Positions 37,030 to 52,690 are shown, counted from the first letter of the stretch. The stretch: 64,000 nt of DNA from Flaccisagitta enflata (GCA_965153355.1 OZ231126.1:23312001-23376000), one strand, 5' to 3'. Notes: a model not told the origin generated them from the sequence alone. Program-made: numbers and translations.

Positions 37030-38257
37030 TTCTTTTACTGCGCGCCATTATATGGCCCAAGAGGGCAATGGCTTTTCAAGATGGAGACTATCTTTTCTTT
37101 GCTGACGTTTGCTTCGCACAAATTAACGAAGGCCTGAATTAAATAGATAAAAGGCGATGGATTAAAAGACGTATCCTTGGGGGCAAAAAACTACCAAAAC
37201 ACAAGAATAACTAATAAAAATCGTTGGAAGCTCTACACAAGATCTTTCATTTGAGTCGTGTCTGGGAGCTGCAGCTCAAACGGTTTAGAGTCAAACGGTT
37301 TAGAGGTTGCAACAATTTGAATACAACAAGTCATTTTCTGTACGGTTTCAGTATGTTTTTTTGAGATGTGAAATACAAAAGCATAGTTAAAATCATCCAA
37401 TAGACACAAAAATTGAGTAGGTATTAGAGGTAATACACCCTTATAACTACCTAAAATTTTGTGGTAATCCAACAAAAACTTCTATCATTTTTCCAACTTC
37501 GAATTTTTTCTTTGATTCCCCATCAACGAGAAACGCGCACTCGATGAAATGAGTAGTTTTGTTCAAATCACTGTAATTCTTAAACTATTTGAGCTAGTAA
37601 TTCCAGACAACTCAAATGACAGATCTTTGTTAGCCCCCAATGTTTATGGCAATAAATAGAGAGTTGGGTAGAATTTTACCCCAACTTGAGTGACTTGAGA
37701 GTAACTGAAATTCAGCTGTAACAGATATCTAGAGCTTCAGTCTCTTCTGAAAATGGTAAAAAAAGTCAATTTCTTACTTGTAACTTCCTGAGAGGATAAT
37801 CATTGTCGCTCAGGTTGAAGCAGTTTTCGCTGAAAGTATCAACAACTGATTCGTAGCATGACTCCGCGTCTTTGTTTAATGGTTGTTGGTCCTAGAAATT
37901 GAAAGTGCAGACAATTATTCGGCTACTTCATTATGATGCTAAATTATTGATGGTAGAATTAAGTGTTTCAAACCACTTTTTGAATTTAAAGTTGAACAAG
38001 TATGAAGTAACGAACTACAAATATTTTTCTTGGGCACATTGTCTCTAGGGACACTTGGTGTGTACGTCTTTGTCATAAGCTGACCTCACCTTTAGATAAG
38101 GCAAGAAAATCAAGGATTTTGTGAAATTTTGCTTACATTTTTTTTTCTTTTCCTGTGGTCGAAATTCTAAGACACTTAAAGGCAGCGAAACTTTGCATCG
38201 TCAAAACATATTTCTCTCTGTAATCGAATTTGGAAGATAACTATGTTTTCCATTTTT
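37030..38257. other. AT-rich, no gene; partly an old repeat
   Basis: 37180-37330 shares motifs with MITE interiors (CATTTGAG, GCTCAAACGG). 38000-38257 is a diverged relative of 51880-52110. Confidence 0.4.
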
Positions 38258-39032
38258 AGATGCGTCCTCGCATCTCTATAAGAGGCTCTGTCCCTATGAA
38301 GGTATGTATGTATGTATGTATGTCTGAAGATCCGTGACAGGAAAATTTCAAAACGCGATTTCTATGGTTTTCTCTTCATTTCTCTTAATGTCTCTTCATA
38401 TATCTTCATGTCTCTTCATATATCTTCATGCCTTTTTGTCTTTTTGTCTCTTTTTGTCTCTTGTCTTTTTGTCTCTTTTGTCTCTTTTGTCTCCTCTATG
38501 TCTCCTATATGTCTCTTATGTCTTTTACGTCTCTTATGTCTTACGTCTCTTATGTCTCCTATTTCTCTTATGTTTCTCATGTCTCCTCATGTCTCTCCAT
38601 GTCTCTCCATGTCTCTTCATGTCTCTTAATGTCTCTTCATGTCTCTCATGTCTCTGTATGTTTCTTCATGTCTCTTCATGTCTCTCCATGCCTCTCCAAG
38701 TCTTTGTGTCTCTTTGTGAGAACAAGGTGTGGGGAGGGGGGTGGGGAGGCGTGGGGGGTAAGGAGGCGTGGGGGCGGAGGTGGGGAGGCGGGGGGTGGGG
38801 GTGGGGAGGCGGGGGGTGGGGGTGGGGAGGCGGGGGAGGGGGTGGGGAGAGGTTTGGGAGGCTGGGGGAGGGGAGGAGGGAGGAATCAGTTTATATTTTT
38901 CTCTTTATCTCAGTATCTTTATATCTTCATATCATTATATCTTAATATCTTGAATTCTTAATACTTTAATAATTTGTATCTTAATATCCTACATCTAAAG
39001 AGGACGCATCTATTGGACATCTCTTGGCCTTG
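38258..39032 (-). mobile_element. Family I element with CTCTTCATGT and GGGGAGGC cargo
   Basis: Hairpin AGATGCGTCCTCGCATCT at 38258-38275; about 25 units of TGTCTCTTCA-type repeat (38370-38715); a G-rich GGGGTGGGGAGGCG array (38725-38880). The far end inversely reads CAAGGCCAAGAGATGTCCAA, TAGATGCGTCCTC. A related locus near 52110 lacks the insertion. Confidence 0.88.
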
Positions 39033-39140
39033 TTTTTATTTTCTATGCAATTTAAGAATTTCGACTATCCCCTTGTCAGTGAACAAAAATGAGCTTTCCT
39101 CTATCAATGATACATTTCATCTCTCCCTCCTACTCTTTTT

Positions 39141-39685
39141 GAGCAGCGGCCCGAAAGGCCGATGTCCTGTAGAACACAGGGGGGAATTTCCAGACGTCCG
39201 TCCGTCCGTCCCTCCGTCCTTCCATCCTTCCGTCTGTCCGTCCTTCCGTCCCCCCCATCAAGACCTTAAATCTGCCCTCCCAGCCCTCAATTTAGCCTTC
39301 GAGGCCTCAAGTCAGCCTTCCAGGCTTATAATCAGCCCCCTCAGCCTCAAATCTGCCCTCCAGACCTCAAATCTGCCCTCCAGACTTTCAATTAGCCTCT
39401 AAAGCATCAAACCAGCCGTCCGAGGCTCAAATTTGCCCTCAAAACCTCAAATCTGCTCTCCAAGCCTTGATTCTGCCCTACAGCCTTCAAATATGCCTTC
39501 AGTGGCTTAAATTAGTCATCTAAGGCCTGAAATATGCCCCCTCAGGACGTCTGGAAATTCCCCCCTGTGTTCTACAGGACATCGGCCCTTTGGGGCCGCT
39601 GCCCTGCTCTCACTCCACTTCATCACTGAATCACTCCCAGCAGGGCATCGGGTACCGCTGACCATGTGCGATCCTTGGATGACCA
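39141..39685. mobile_element. Family III palindromic element
   Basis: GGCCGATGTCCTGTAGAACA, CAGGGGGGAATTTCCAGACG is inverted at about 39541-39590. The loop is an array of CCTCAAATCTGCCCTCCAGA units. End GGGCATCGGGTACCGCTGAC. Confidence 0.83.
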
Positions 39686-39695
39686 GTTCTCTCTC

Positions 39696-40103
<408 letters not shown>

Positions 40104-40109
40104 TTTCTG

Positions 40110-40628
40110 GCCCCAGGATGCTGATACACTCCTTCTCTTCCTTCTTCTTCTCCTCCTTCTCCGTCCACCCCCTTCAAAGCTCACATCTTGGCCCTGAGGC
40201 TCAAATCCCAGCTTTGAGGCCCAAATCCTCGTCTCGAGGCCCAAATTTTAGCCTCAAGGCCCAAATCTTAGCCTTGAGGCTCAAATTCCAACCTCAAGGC
40301 TCAAATCCTAGTCTCAAGGCTCAAATCCCAGCCTTGAGGTTCAAATCCCAGCCTTAAGACTCAAATTCCAGCCTTAAGCCTCTAATCCCAGCCTTTGAGA
40401 GTCAAATCCCAGTCTGGACCAAAATCACAGCCTCAAGGCGCAAGTCACAGCCTCGAGGCTCAAATCCCAGTGTTGATGCTCAAATTCAAGCCTAGAGCTT
40501 CAAAACTTACTAAGCATAGGTCATCGGCCCCATCGGGGCTGTTGCCCCTCTCACCATCACACACCCACATACAAACACACAGGGGCAACGGGTACCGCTG
40601 ACCATCTAACGCTTTTGCGACTATTTTT
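40110..40628 (+). mobile_element. Family II element, left end altered
   Basis: About 15 units of CAAATCCCAGCCTTGAGGCT; ATAGGTCATCGGCCCCATCG, GGGCTGTTGCCCC; end GGGGCAACGGGTACCGCTGA, CCATCTAACGCTTTTGCGAC. Its left boundary merges with the CT repeat. Confidence 0.78.
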
Positions 40629-40701
40629 CTTTCTTTTCTTTTTTTCTCCCTCTGCGTTTTCCCCCCTCATTGCTTTACTAGACTGAAGTCAAGATAAAAG
40701 A

Positions 40702-40702
<1 letters not shown>

Positions 40703-40760
<58 letters not shown>
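40703..40760. repeat. (GA)n microsatellite
   Basis: About 28 GA units. Confidence 0.95.
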
Positions 40761-40762
<2 letters not shown>

Positions 40763-40934
40763 TGACAGTCAGACAGTCAAAGAGATAGTGGACAGACTTT
40801 GGACAATCATTCTGATGTGGTAATAAACGTCGTCGGTCTAAACTCAAAGGGTAATAAAAGATCAATTTATGCCGGTCTCCTCCTCTTCATCCTCCTCCTC
40901 CGCCTCTTCATCCTCCTCTTTCTCCCCCTCCTTT

Positions 40935-41412
40935 TCGGCAGCGGCCCCAAAGGGACCAATGACCTTTGCTTTCACACATATGGGAGATTTTCACTCAATT
41001 TCTCCTTCTCTTTCTTCTTCTTCTCCCTCTCCATCCTGGCTTCAACGCCCAAATTCTAGCCTTCCGACTCATATCCCACCCATCTGGCTCAAACCCCAGC
41101 CTCAGTACTCAAATCCTAGCCTCAGGAACAAATTTCAGCTGCAAAGGTCAAATCCTAGCCTCAAGGCCCAAATCCCAGGCTCAAGGCTCAAATCCCAGCC
41201 TCAAAGTTCAAATCCCAAACTTTGGGCTCAAATACCAACCTCAGGGCTCAAATCCCAGCCTCCACGCTAAAATGCCAGGTATTAAGAATACACATCGGCT
41301 ACAGCATTGGTCATCGGCCCCTTCATGGCCGCTGCCCCTCTTACCACTGCATAACTTAAACAACTTAGGGGCAGCGGGTACCGCGGACCATCTGACGCTT
41401 TTGCGACTATTC
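40935..41412 (+). mobile_element. Family II element, complete
   Basis: CGGCAGCGGCCCCAAAGGGA, CCAATGACCTTTGCTTTCAC; CTCAAATCCCAGCCTCA array; GCATTGGTCATCGGCCCCTT, CATGGCCGCTGCCCC; end CGCTTTTGCGACTATT. The arm change CCAATGACC is matched by GGTCATTGG-type sequence at the far arm. Confidence 0.85.
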
Positions 41413-42351
41413 TCCCTTCAACTTCCCCTCACTTCTATCCTCTCTCCCAGTTGAGTCGCTTTTTGGCCCAAGCGCGAGTTTGTAGCGAATTGCCGAACCA
41501 GCGAAAATATATTCGCGTTTTCCTACTCAGTCAAAGACGCAAACTGCGCGTTAGAAAACGAACTAACTTTACCGACTGAAGTATTTGGTCACTCTTTTGC
41601 AAATTGAGCGTCTTTTGCCGCGATCAATATGATATGATATACATTGAGAGCAATAAGGCCCAAAGAAAGAGGTTCGTTTCCAGCTTCACTGTTAACCAAA
41701 AAGAAAAAAAGTCCACTAACTCTCTGGCTCTCCGGGTATTAACTTCTGACTCTGATGAGAGAGGAATACTCAACTAAAACCCGAAACCTATAGATCTAGA
41801 GCTTTCACGTCAAATGTGATGAAAGGGAATTCATAGTCGGTTTTATCCTAAAACATTTAGCATGGAGTTTATATTCACTCCAAGCCTTGGATCATCAACT
41901 TTCAGTAAAACTGTAGAAGGTCAACTTTGCATTGGCCCTATTGATCTCGACGTACTACGAGAGGGAGTGCCCGAGGATCCGTGGGTAAGTAGGTAGGTAA
42001 GTATGAAGGTAGGTAGGTAGGTTGGCAGTAAGTTGGGTAAGTAGGTAGGTATGAGCGTCATACTGAAATGAGCATTGCACTACCGTCCATCAGCATTTTG
42101 TATTCGCATCTTATTGATTAGTTTAGATGAATTCATCTTACTCATGTAATCATGTTATTCATGTACCATTAAATGACTTTGAAGAATGGGTTTATGGAAG
42201 AGATTGTGGATTAAACGCAAGCCTCATGTAAAAATCGAACTTAACTAAAGATGGAACGATGTAATCATACTAATTGGCAAATATGATTATCAGGGAATGA
42301 TTAGTTCAATTGATGCGGTTGTCCCTGAGTCTGAGTAGGTATCAAAATGTT
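41413..42351. other. No gene recognised; GTAGGTAA microsatellite
   Basis: (GTAGGTAA)n at about 41983-42052. The rest, including a CG-containing stretch at 41460-41640, shows no domain or splice-bounded frame. Confidence 0.4.
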
Positions 42352-43038
42352 AACAGGTCGCCCAAGGGCAATATGTGGTCAGCGATACCCGTTGCCCTGC
42401 TTTGAGTGATTGTGAATTGGAGTGAGGGGGAGCAGGGCAGCGGCCCTAAAGGGGACGAAGTCCTGTAGAACACAGGGGGACTTTCGTTCGTCCTGCCTGA
42501 AGAAGTGGATGAGATGCTATGGAGGGCTGACTGATAGCCTTCAAGAGCCTAAACTGAGGTCTAAGAAGGCTGATGTAAGGCCTGAGATTGCCAATCGAAA
42601 GCTTGAGAGGGCTGACTTGAGGCTTGAGAGAGCTGGATTAAGGCTTGAATGGTCAGAAAGCGATAAATCGAGGCTTAGATAGCTGATTTGAGGCCTGAGA
42701 AGCCCAATTTGAGGCCTGGGTGGTCAGGTTTGAGGCCTCAGAATTTGGATTTGAGGCCTGAGAAGCCCAATTTGAGGCCTGAGAGGCCAGGTTTGAGGCC
42801 TGAGAGGTTGGATTTGAGGCCTAGGAGGCTGGATTTGAGCCCTGGGAGGCTGGATTTGAGGCTTGAGAGGCTGGATTTGAGGCTTGAGAGGCTGTATTTG
42901 CGACCTGAGAGGCCAGATTTGTGGCCTGAGGGGCCTGATGAGGGGGGGGGGGGACGAACGAACGAAGAAATGAATGGACGAACGAAAGTCCCCCTGTGTT
43001 CTACAAGACTTTGTCCCCTTCGGGGCCGCTGCCCAAAA
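42352..43038. mobile_element. Family III element, complete
   Basis: End AACAGGTCGCCCAAGGGCAA, GTCAGCGATACCCGTTGCCC; GCAGCGGCCCTAAAGGGGAC; GAACACAGGGGGACTTTCGT; a TTGAGGCCTGAGAGGCTGGA array (42530-42950); inverted ACGAAAGTCCCCCTGTGTTC; GGGGCCGCTGCCC. Confidence 0.87.
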
Positions 43039-43177
43039 ATCGATGTATCTTAAAGAGATATTTGACAAGGACATCGTTCAAAATCAAATTTGCCAAAAAC
43101 TAACCATGGCATGTTTTGACGAAAAAACATGGTTCATTTTGCAATGGTCTCTTTTCTTCTTTTTTCTTCTTCTTTTT

Positions 43178-43387
43178 AGTCGCTGGGTAAGCGACTCTAT
43201 AAGAGGGTCTGAAGGTCTGTCCGTAACGCGAAATTTTGGATGACACCAAATTGGTAATTTCTGAGGATAACAGCCCCTGTCCACCCAAAATACAGCCCCT
43301 GCCAACTCGTATTACTGCCCTGCCCCTCAGTATACTGCCCCGCACACCCGCCAGCGACTGCTTATTGGCCGTGTATCCGGCCTCGTT
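43178..43387 (-). mobile_element. Family I element (AGTCGCTGG type) with empty-site partner
   Basis: Hairpin AGTCGCTGGGTAAGCGACT at 43178-43196; core of CAGCCCCTGCCAACTCG-type units; far end inversely AACGAGGCCGGATACACGGC, CAATAAGCAGTCGCTGGCGG. AGTCGCTGG is exact in both ends. The duplicate at about 50785 lacks the element. Confidence 0.92.
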
Positions 43388-43717
43388 TGCATTCTTCTCG
43401 TTTCTTGATCCATTTTCTGTTACCTTTTACTCGCAAGCGGACAAGCGAATTTTTACGTTGCTTGGTGCTGTTGTTGTTGATCTATCATTGAGCTAGTTAG
43501 CAATTTTATCATCCGATTCTTAATTAACGTAATCTTCTTTGGATTGAAGAAGCGGCAAATCTTTATGTGAGGAATTAAATGTTCTTTATCAAGAGTTAGT
43601 GGCATTGCTTCTAAATGAGGGAGGGATCAATGAAAAAAGAAAAAAGATACTAATGACCAGGGCCGTATGGCAAGGAACCGCCGGGCCGCCATAGCGGCCC
43701 CTTGTTGGGACACACTT

Positions 43718-43721
<4 letters not shown>

Positions 43722-43813
<92 letters not shown>
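43722..43813. repeat. (GA)n microsatellite
   Basis: About 46 GA units, absent from the duplicate locus at 51.06 kb. Confidence 0.95.
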
Positions 43814-43815
<2 letters not shown>

Positions 43816-44530
43816 CTTTCTTTTACTGATGTGCGCTAAAGATTATAATTGTCTATACATACAGTCTTACAGAGAAACAAAAATCACCAATTAGATTGAT
43901 TGAGACACATGTGTCCTCGAATCTCTGTAAGAGAGTGTGTCAGTCTGAAGGTCCATAACATATGTCAACACTCAACAATTATGCGGAAAAACATAGGACC
44001 CGCAATAGTTAACTTTAAAATAATTAAGATATTAAAATCCCCAAATACAGAAAGTTAAAAAGTACAGAGACAGAAAATCTATCATGAAAAAGCTTATTTT
44101 CACAAGAATTGCTTGAAAGAAAAAATGATGCTTTCAAGATGTTTCCATCGAGGAGTTGGTTGGTCACACTTCTCTTTTTTTATTACTCTTATTTCTTTAA
44201 GTCATTCTAGGTCATTGAAGGGTATGCATTTGAGATATCAAATGATCATTTCCAAGATCACCACGATTTTGACAATAACAATGCATGGACGAAATGATAC
44301 TGGCTCACCTAATTCAAATGTATAATCCAATTTGGTTTGTTCTTTTAGACAAACGTCCTTGGAGTTAGCACAACCGTGAAAAAAAAACTTACAATAATCG
44401 GTTTTCTTGAAAATCAAATTGTTAGATTTCTATTCCCGATGAGAAAATCCTTTGATTCAGTAATAGCTTGTTGAAGAGATGCAATCTTATTCGTAATGAC
44501 TAAGTAATTCTAAGTCATTCCAAGTCATTC

Positions 44531-47233
<2,703 letters not shown>

Positions 47234-47323
47234 TATGGATTCCCCACGCGATCACTTGCGATGTTTGTCCTAATTGGTAAGATTCAAAGAATTAAAATAT
47301 CTCAATTCCACGGCTTTGGAATA

Positions 47324-47534
47324 AACAAGGCCGGATACACGGCTACCCTAGTCGCGTGCGGGTGGGCAGGGGCAGTATTTGAGTTTCTAGAGCGTTTTGG
47401 CAAGTGCAGTGAAGCCAAAGACCACAAAAATATAAAAAAAGTAAAATGGGGACCGACCAACCGACCAACCGACCAACCGACCGACCGACCAACGGACGGA
47501 CAAAGCGGGGTGTAGAGTCGCGTAGCACGTGACT
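47324..47534 (+). mobile_element. Family I element, complete
   Basis: AAACAAGGCCGGATACACGG, CTACCCTAGTCGCGTGCGGG; nine GACCAACC/GACCGACC units; hairpin AGTCGCGTAGCACGTGACT. First of three family I copies in 800 bp. Confidence 0.9.
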
Positions 47535-47630
47535 AAAAAGAATTCACCCCAATTTTTTTCACAGGAGTTCTCAGAATGATGTGGAATCAGAAAATTTGTT
47601 TTTTGAATGAAAATGGCATTTGTAATTCAT

Positions 47631-47830
47631 AACAAAGCCGGATACATGGCTACCCTTGTCGCGCTGCGGGTGGGCAGGAGCAGTGCTGGAGGTGACTAGG
47701 GCATCTGGGCAGGAACTGTGAGCTCAAAAATCTAAAAAACGCCAAAAAAGTTAAAAAGGGACCGACCAACCGACAGATGGACCAATCAATGGACCGACAT
47801 AGGGGGTGTAGAGTCGCGTAGCACGCAATT
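47631..47830 (+). mobile_element. Family I element, complete
   Basis: AACAAAGCCGGATACATGGC, TACCCTTGTCGCGCTGCGGG; GACCGACCAACC; right end AGAGTCGCGTAGCACGCAAT with a mutated hairpin. Confidence 0.85.
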
Positions 47831-47892
47831 AAAAACACAATAGAATGAATCTATTCAAGATTTTTTTGATACTGATAATGAAATTCATTTGT

Positions 47893-48098
47893 TAGTAGCG
47901 TGCTGTTGGTCCGTCAGTCAGTTGGTTGGTTGGTCGGTTGATTGGTTGGTTGATTGGCTGGTTGGTCCCCTATTCACTTTTTTGGCGTTTTCAAGCTTTT
48001 TGAGCTTACTGCTCCTGACCAAATGCTCTAGTGGCTTTCTTCAGCACTGCCCCTGCCCACCCACACGCAACTGGGGTAACCATGTATCCGGCCTTGTT
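47893..48098 (-). mobile_element. Family I element, inverted to its two neighbours
   Basis: Hairpin end degraded (TAGTAGCGTGCTGTTGGTCC), GGTTGGTTGG units; far end inversely CAAGGCCGGATACATGGTTA, CCCCAGTTGCGTGTGGGTGG. Confidence 0.8.
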
Positions 48099-48529
48099 TA
48101 CTTCAAAAATACTATGCTGATTCAATTTTTAGTGTTTCACTTATTTTTGGCCATTTTTGAAAATTTGCACTTAAATCTTATTTATGTATTGTGGTTTTTC
48201 ATTTTTTTACTTATACAGTCAATGCTCTAACTAACATGTCTGTTAGGAAATTTACCTCTGAAAAAAAGATTGCAAAATATTCAAAACGAAATATCATGTA
48301 AGTCCCTTGAAGTTTGCTAGAATTATTTTTGAATATAACTCACAAGTTTCCTTTAATAGATTAATGAAATTTAAACCAAACTTCTACTTTACCCATGGAC
48401 CTAGTTTCTACTGCTTTTTTGAAAGAAGTTTACAAACTTAGCTTATTTTCAGTTTAAGTCTTTAAAAGAAATAATGAAAATATGCAAATAAACACTGTTT
48501 TGAGAGCAAAAAAAGTGATTTTCAGTACT

Positions 48530-48832
48530 AGGTCAGATACATGGCTACCCCAGTGACGTGCGGGTGGGCAGGAGCCGCATTTGAGGTCACCAGAGCCTTT
48601 GGGCAGGAGCAGTGGGGGCAGGGGCAGCGGATTGGTGGGCAGGGGCAGCCAATTCCCATCCACACCTAACGCCCCTCCCAACACCCCTTCCGACACAGAC
48701 ACTTACACAAAAAGCTTCTACAACACTTGTTTGTCCACTTTTCGACTCACACTCAAGTACCGACGGACCAATGGACGGACTGACGGCCCAATGGGCGGAC
48801 AAAGCCTCTTATAGAGTTGCTTGTCTGCAACT
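48530..48832 (+). mobile_element. Chimeric family I element
   Basis: Left end CAGATACATGGCTACCCCAG, TGACGTGCGGGTGG belongs to the AGTCGCG type. The right end is an AGTTGC hairpin (AGTTGCTTGTCTGCAACT), the other type. 48100-48529 before it shows nothing recognised. Confidence 0.7.
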
Positions 48833-48986
48833 TTAAACAAGAAAACATATGACTGACTGACAGACCAAGAAATCAACCAGCTGATGTTTTTGATTTTATT
48901 GGCCAATGATTGACTAACATAAACAACACACTTTAATTCAACTTCTTTTTAAGGACCCCTGTGCAAAAAAAATGGGATGGGTTTTT

Positions 48987-50615
48987 AGGTGCGCCATAGC
49001 ACCTCTATAACTAGCTCTGTCTGTTGGTTGGTCGGTCGGTCGGTCGGTCGGTCGGTCACGCTCGAGTTGAAAATCTCGAAAAGAAGCAAAAATCACTTGA
49101 AATGATTCAGAAATCAATTGAAAACTCATTACGTTCATTTCAATCACTAGAATTCATTCATTCATTCATTCATTCATTCATTCATTCATTCCTTCACTCC
49201 ATTCATTCATTTCATTCATTCATTTCATTCAATCATTCCATTCATTCATTTCATTCATTCATTTCATTCATTCATTTCATTCAATCATTTCATTCAATCA
49301 TTTCATTCAATCATTTCATTCAATCATTTCATTCATTCATTTCATTCATTCATTTTATTCCATTCATTCATTCATTTCATTCATTCATTTTATTCCACTC
49401 ATTCATTCATTTCATTCATTCATTCATTCATTCATTCATTTCATTCATTCATTCATTTCATTCATTCATTCATTTCATTCATTCATTCATTTCATCCATT
49501 CATTTCATTCATTCATTTCATTCATTAATTTCATTCATTTCATTCATTCATTCATTTCATTCATTCATTTCATTCATTTCATTCATTTCATTCATTTCAT
49601 TCATTCATTCATTTCGATCATTCATTTCATTCATTCATTTCATTCTTTCATTTCATTCATTCATTTCATTCATTCATTTCATTCATTCATTTCATTCATT
49701 CATTTCATTCATTTCATTCATTCATTTCATTCATTCATTTCATTCATTCATTTCATTCATTCATTCATTTCATTCATTCATTTCATTCATTCATTTCATT
49801 CATTTCATTCATTCATTCATTTCATTCATTTCATTCATTTCATTCATTTCATTCATTTCATTCATTCATTCATTTCGATCATTCATTTCATTTCATTCAT
49901 TTCATTCATTCATTTCATTCATTTCATTCATTCATTTCATTCATTCATTTCATTCATTCATTCATTTCATTCATTCATTCATTTCATTCATTCATTCATT
50001 CATTCATTCATTCATTCATTCATTCATTCATTTCATTCATTTCATTCATCTCATTCATCTCATTCCTTTCATTCATCTCATTCATTTCATTCATCTCATT
50101 CATTCATTCAATGAAAATGTTTGAAATCAATTGAAAACTCATTTTGTTCATTTCATTCACTGAAATACATTTCATTCACTAAAATTCATTTCATTCACTA
50201 AAATAATCAGCTACGTTGAGGTCATTCATTAAAATTCATTTCATTCACTAAAATTCATATCATTCACTAAAATTCATTTCATTCACTAAAATAATCAGCT
50301 ACGTTGAGGTCTGATCAAGCTGGGGATAGGTCGGATAGGTCTGGTAATAGGTCGGATAGGTATGGGGATAGGTCTGTTAGAGCTCGGGATAGGTCTGATA
50401 GAGCTCGGGATAGGTCTGATAGAGCTCGGGATAGGTCTGATAGAGCTCGGGATAGGTCTGATAGAGCTTGGGATAGGCCTGAGAGAGCTCGGGATAGGTC
50501 TGATAGAGCTCGGGATAGGTCTGATAGAGCTAGGGATAGGTCTGATGGAGCTAAGGATAGGTCTAAGAATAAATAACGCCCGGCGCACCGTCTTGGCCCG
50601 TGTATCCGGCCTTGT
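48987..50615 (-). mobile_element. 1.6-kb family I element with two cargo arrays
   Basis: Hairpin AGGTGCGCCATAGCACCT at 48987-49004; GGTCGGTCGG; a 960-bp TTCATTCA/TTTCATTCA array (49146-50110); a 20-bp GATAGAGCTCGGGATAGGTC array (50345-50575). The far end inversely is CAAGGCCGGATACACGGGCC, AAGACGGTGCGCCGGG. GGTGCGCC is shared by both ends. Confidence 0.85.
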
Positions 50616-50664
50616 TTTTTTTTTTTTTGGTTTATTTTTGTATTGTTTTTTTTTTTTTTTTTTT

Positions 50665-51430
50665 TTTTTTTTTGAGATATTTTCAAATTTTTTACAAAAA
50701 AACTAAGGCATGTTTTGACAAAAAACTTAGTTCGTTCTGCAGTAGTCTCTTTTCTTCTTTTTCTTCTTTTTTTTTCTTTTTTTGCAATCTTCTCGGTTCT
50801 TAATCCATTTTCTGTTACCTTTTACTCGCAAGCGGACCGGTGACTTTTTGCGTTGCTGTGCTGGTTGGTGGCTTGGTGCAGTTGTTGTTGATTTATCATT
50901 GAGCTAGTTTGCAATTTTATCATCCGATTCTTAACAAACTTTTCTATGGATTGAAGAAGCGGCAAATTTTGATGCGAGGAGCTAAAATATTCTTGATCAA
51001 GAGTTAATGGCATTGTTTCTAAATGAGAGAGGGATCAGTAAAAAAGGAACAAGATACTAATGATTAGGCTGTACAATAGAATCACGTGCGCCCTCGAATC
51101 TCTGTAAGGCGGTGTGTCAGTCTGAAGGTCCATAAGACCATCATGCATGTCAACACCCAACAATTATGCGGAAAAACATAGCACCCGCGATAGTTAATTT
51201 TAACTAGCCAGTAAAATAGTCAAAATTATCAAAATCCTGACAGTTAATTCCAGGACAACAGCTAGTTAAACCAGGGAAAATGAGTAAGAATCCCCAATTT
51301 TTCCTCAAATACGGAAATTTAAAAAGTACTGCAAGAAACAGAAAATCTATCATGAAAATACTTATCTTTAAAAGCATTGCTTGAAAGAAAAAATCATTCT
51401 ACCAAAACGTTGCCATCGAGTAAATGAAAA
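50665..51430. repeat. 3' flank of gene B, duplicated at 43050-44170
   Basis: Second copy of the duplicated flank, about 1.6 kb beyond the gene B stop. It lacks the family I element present in the other copy, so it preserves the empty insertion site near 50785 (TTTTTTTGCAATCTTCTC). Confidence 0.8.
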
Positions 51431-52388
51431 TTTTGACTATCATATCAATTTACAAGCGGAAATGACAAGTAGCTATTGACGAGTTGATCATGGCTCGGCA
51501 CTGGGAGGATTGTGTTACGTAACTAATAATTAGTATGATGAATAAAAAAAAGCCAAAATACCAAAAGATATACTTCACTGACAAACATTTACATATTGCA
51601 TCATACACCAACTCGACTTTGAAAACTAAAAAGCTCATAGCTATGATGAGACGCTTCATCAAAAAAAAAAGTTACGCGGGGTCACAATATCGGTACGGAC
51701 GGGTGGGAAGGGGCATCCAACCCCCGTCCACACCCCATGCCCCCCCCCCCCCACCAACACACATACGACGTCAAATCTGCCAGGGAAAAATGAACTGCTT
51801 CACCCCACTTTTGCATCAATAATGGACTAATCATCCATCCACAAATGTTTTCATTGCTCAAGTTGTCATTGGATACACTTGTTATGCATGTCTGTTTCAG
51901 ATTTTACGCTTTCAGTTGCCTTTTGATAAGCAATTCTCTCGGCAAATGGCAAGAATATGAAGATTTTTCGTAAAATTTTGTTGACATTTTTTTCTATTTT
52001 CTGAGGTCAAAATCATAAGGAAGCCACAACCAAAAAGAAATTGGCATTTTCAAAAACATAGATCTCTCTAAAAAGGATTTGGGAAGAGAACTATGTTCTT
52101 TGTTTTTTCATTTTTTCATTGTCTATGCAAACTTATAATTTCGACCAACCCCTTGTCAGTGACAAAAAAGAAATTTTTCTAGATTTTCAGTAAATCTTCC
52201 TCAATAACATAGGCTAAATCTTAGTCTCTTGCTGAATGGATGCAAATTTTGCTTTCAAATATCATGCATGTCTTATCTCAATCATTTTATTCACATGATT
52301 TTCTATTTTCACTCATTTATGTTTTCTATTTTGACCCATTTTGATACCCTAAATGTTGGCTTCGTGGGCACGCTTTCATTCCTAAACT
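51431..52388. other. No gene recognised; old repeats
   Basis: 51665-51760 holds a family I TTACGCGGGGTCACAATATC-type end with a C run at 51740-51752. 51880-52215 is related to 38000-38257 plus 39035-39125. It preserves the site into which the 38258 element inserted. Confidence 0.45.
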
Positions 52389-52690
52389 GGTCGCCTAAGG
52401 GCAATATCTCGTCAGCGAAACCCGTTGCCCTGCTCTGCATGATGGTGAAATGGAATGAGAGGAAGCAGGACAGCGGCCCCAAAGGGGACGAAGTCCACTA
52501 GAACACAGGGGACTTTCGTTCGTTTGTTCATTCGTTTGTCAGTCTGTCCGTTCCCCCCAGGCCCTCTCAGGCCTTTAATCTGCCCTCCCAGGCCTGAAAT
52601 CTAACCTTTTAGGCCTGAAATCTGCCCTCTCAGGCCTGAAATCTGTGGTAGCAGATTTAAGGCTCGAGAGGGCAGATTTGATGAACTTTT
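52389..52690. mobile_element. Family III element, right part missing
   Basis: GTCGCCTAAGGGCAATATCT, GTCAGCGAAACCCGTTGCCC, GACAGCGGCCCCAAAGGGGA, CAGGGGACTTTCGTTCG, then CTCAGGCCTGAAATCTG units; no closing arm. Lies 3' of gene B. Confidence 0.78.

Larger units (their letters stand above)
43050..44170. repeat. 3' flank of gene A, duplicated at 50665-51430
   Basis: Matching blocks include ...GGCATGTTTTGACaAAAAA, CCATTTTCTGTTACCTTTTA, GATTGAAGAAGCGGCAAAT, and CAACAATTATGCGGAAAAAC. The copies lie in the same order and orientation 3' of the two paralogous minus-strand genes, so the duplication included gene plus downstream DNA. This copy has gained a family I element at 43178-43387 and a GA repeat at 43722-43813. 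Confidence 0.8.

Noticed and set aside
38334-38961. Overlapping frames rich in Ser/Leu/Val then Gly/Arg
   Set aside because: They follow the CTCTTCATGT and GGGGAGGCG arrays inside a family I element.
49024-50124. 366-codon plus frame of His-Ser-Phe-Ile
   Set aside because: It reads through the TTCATTCA cargo array of a family I element; no splice context or domain.
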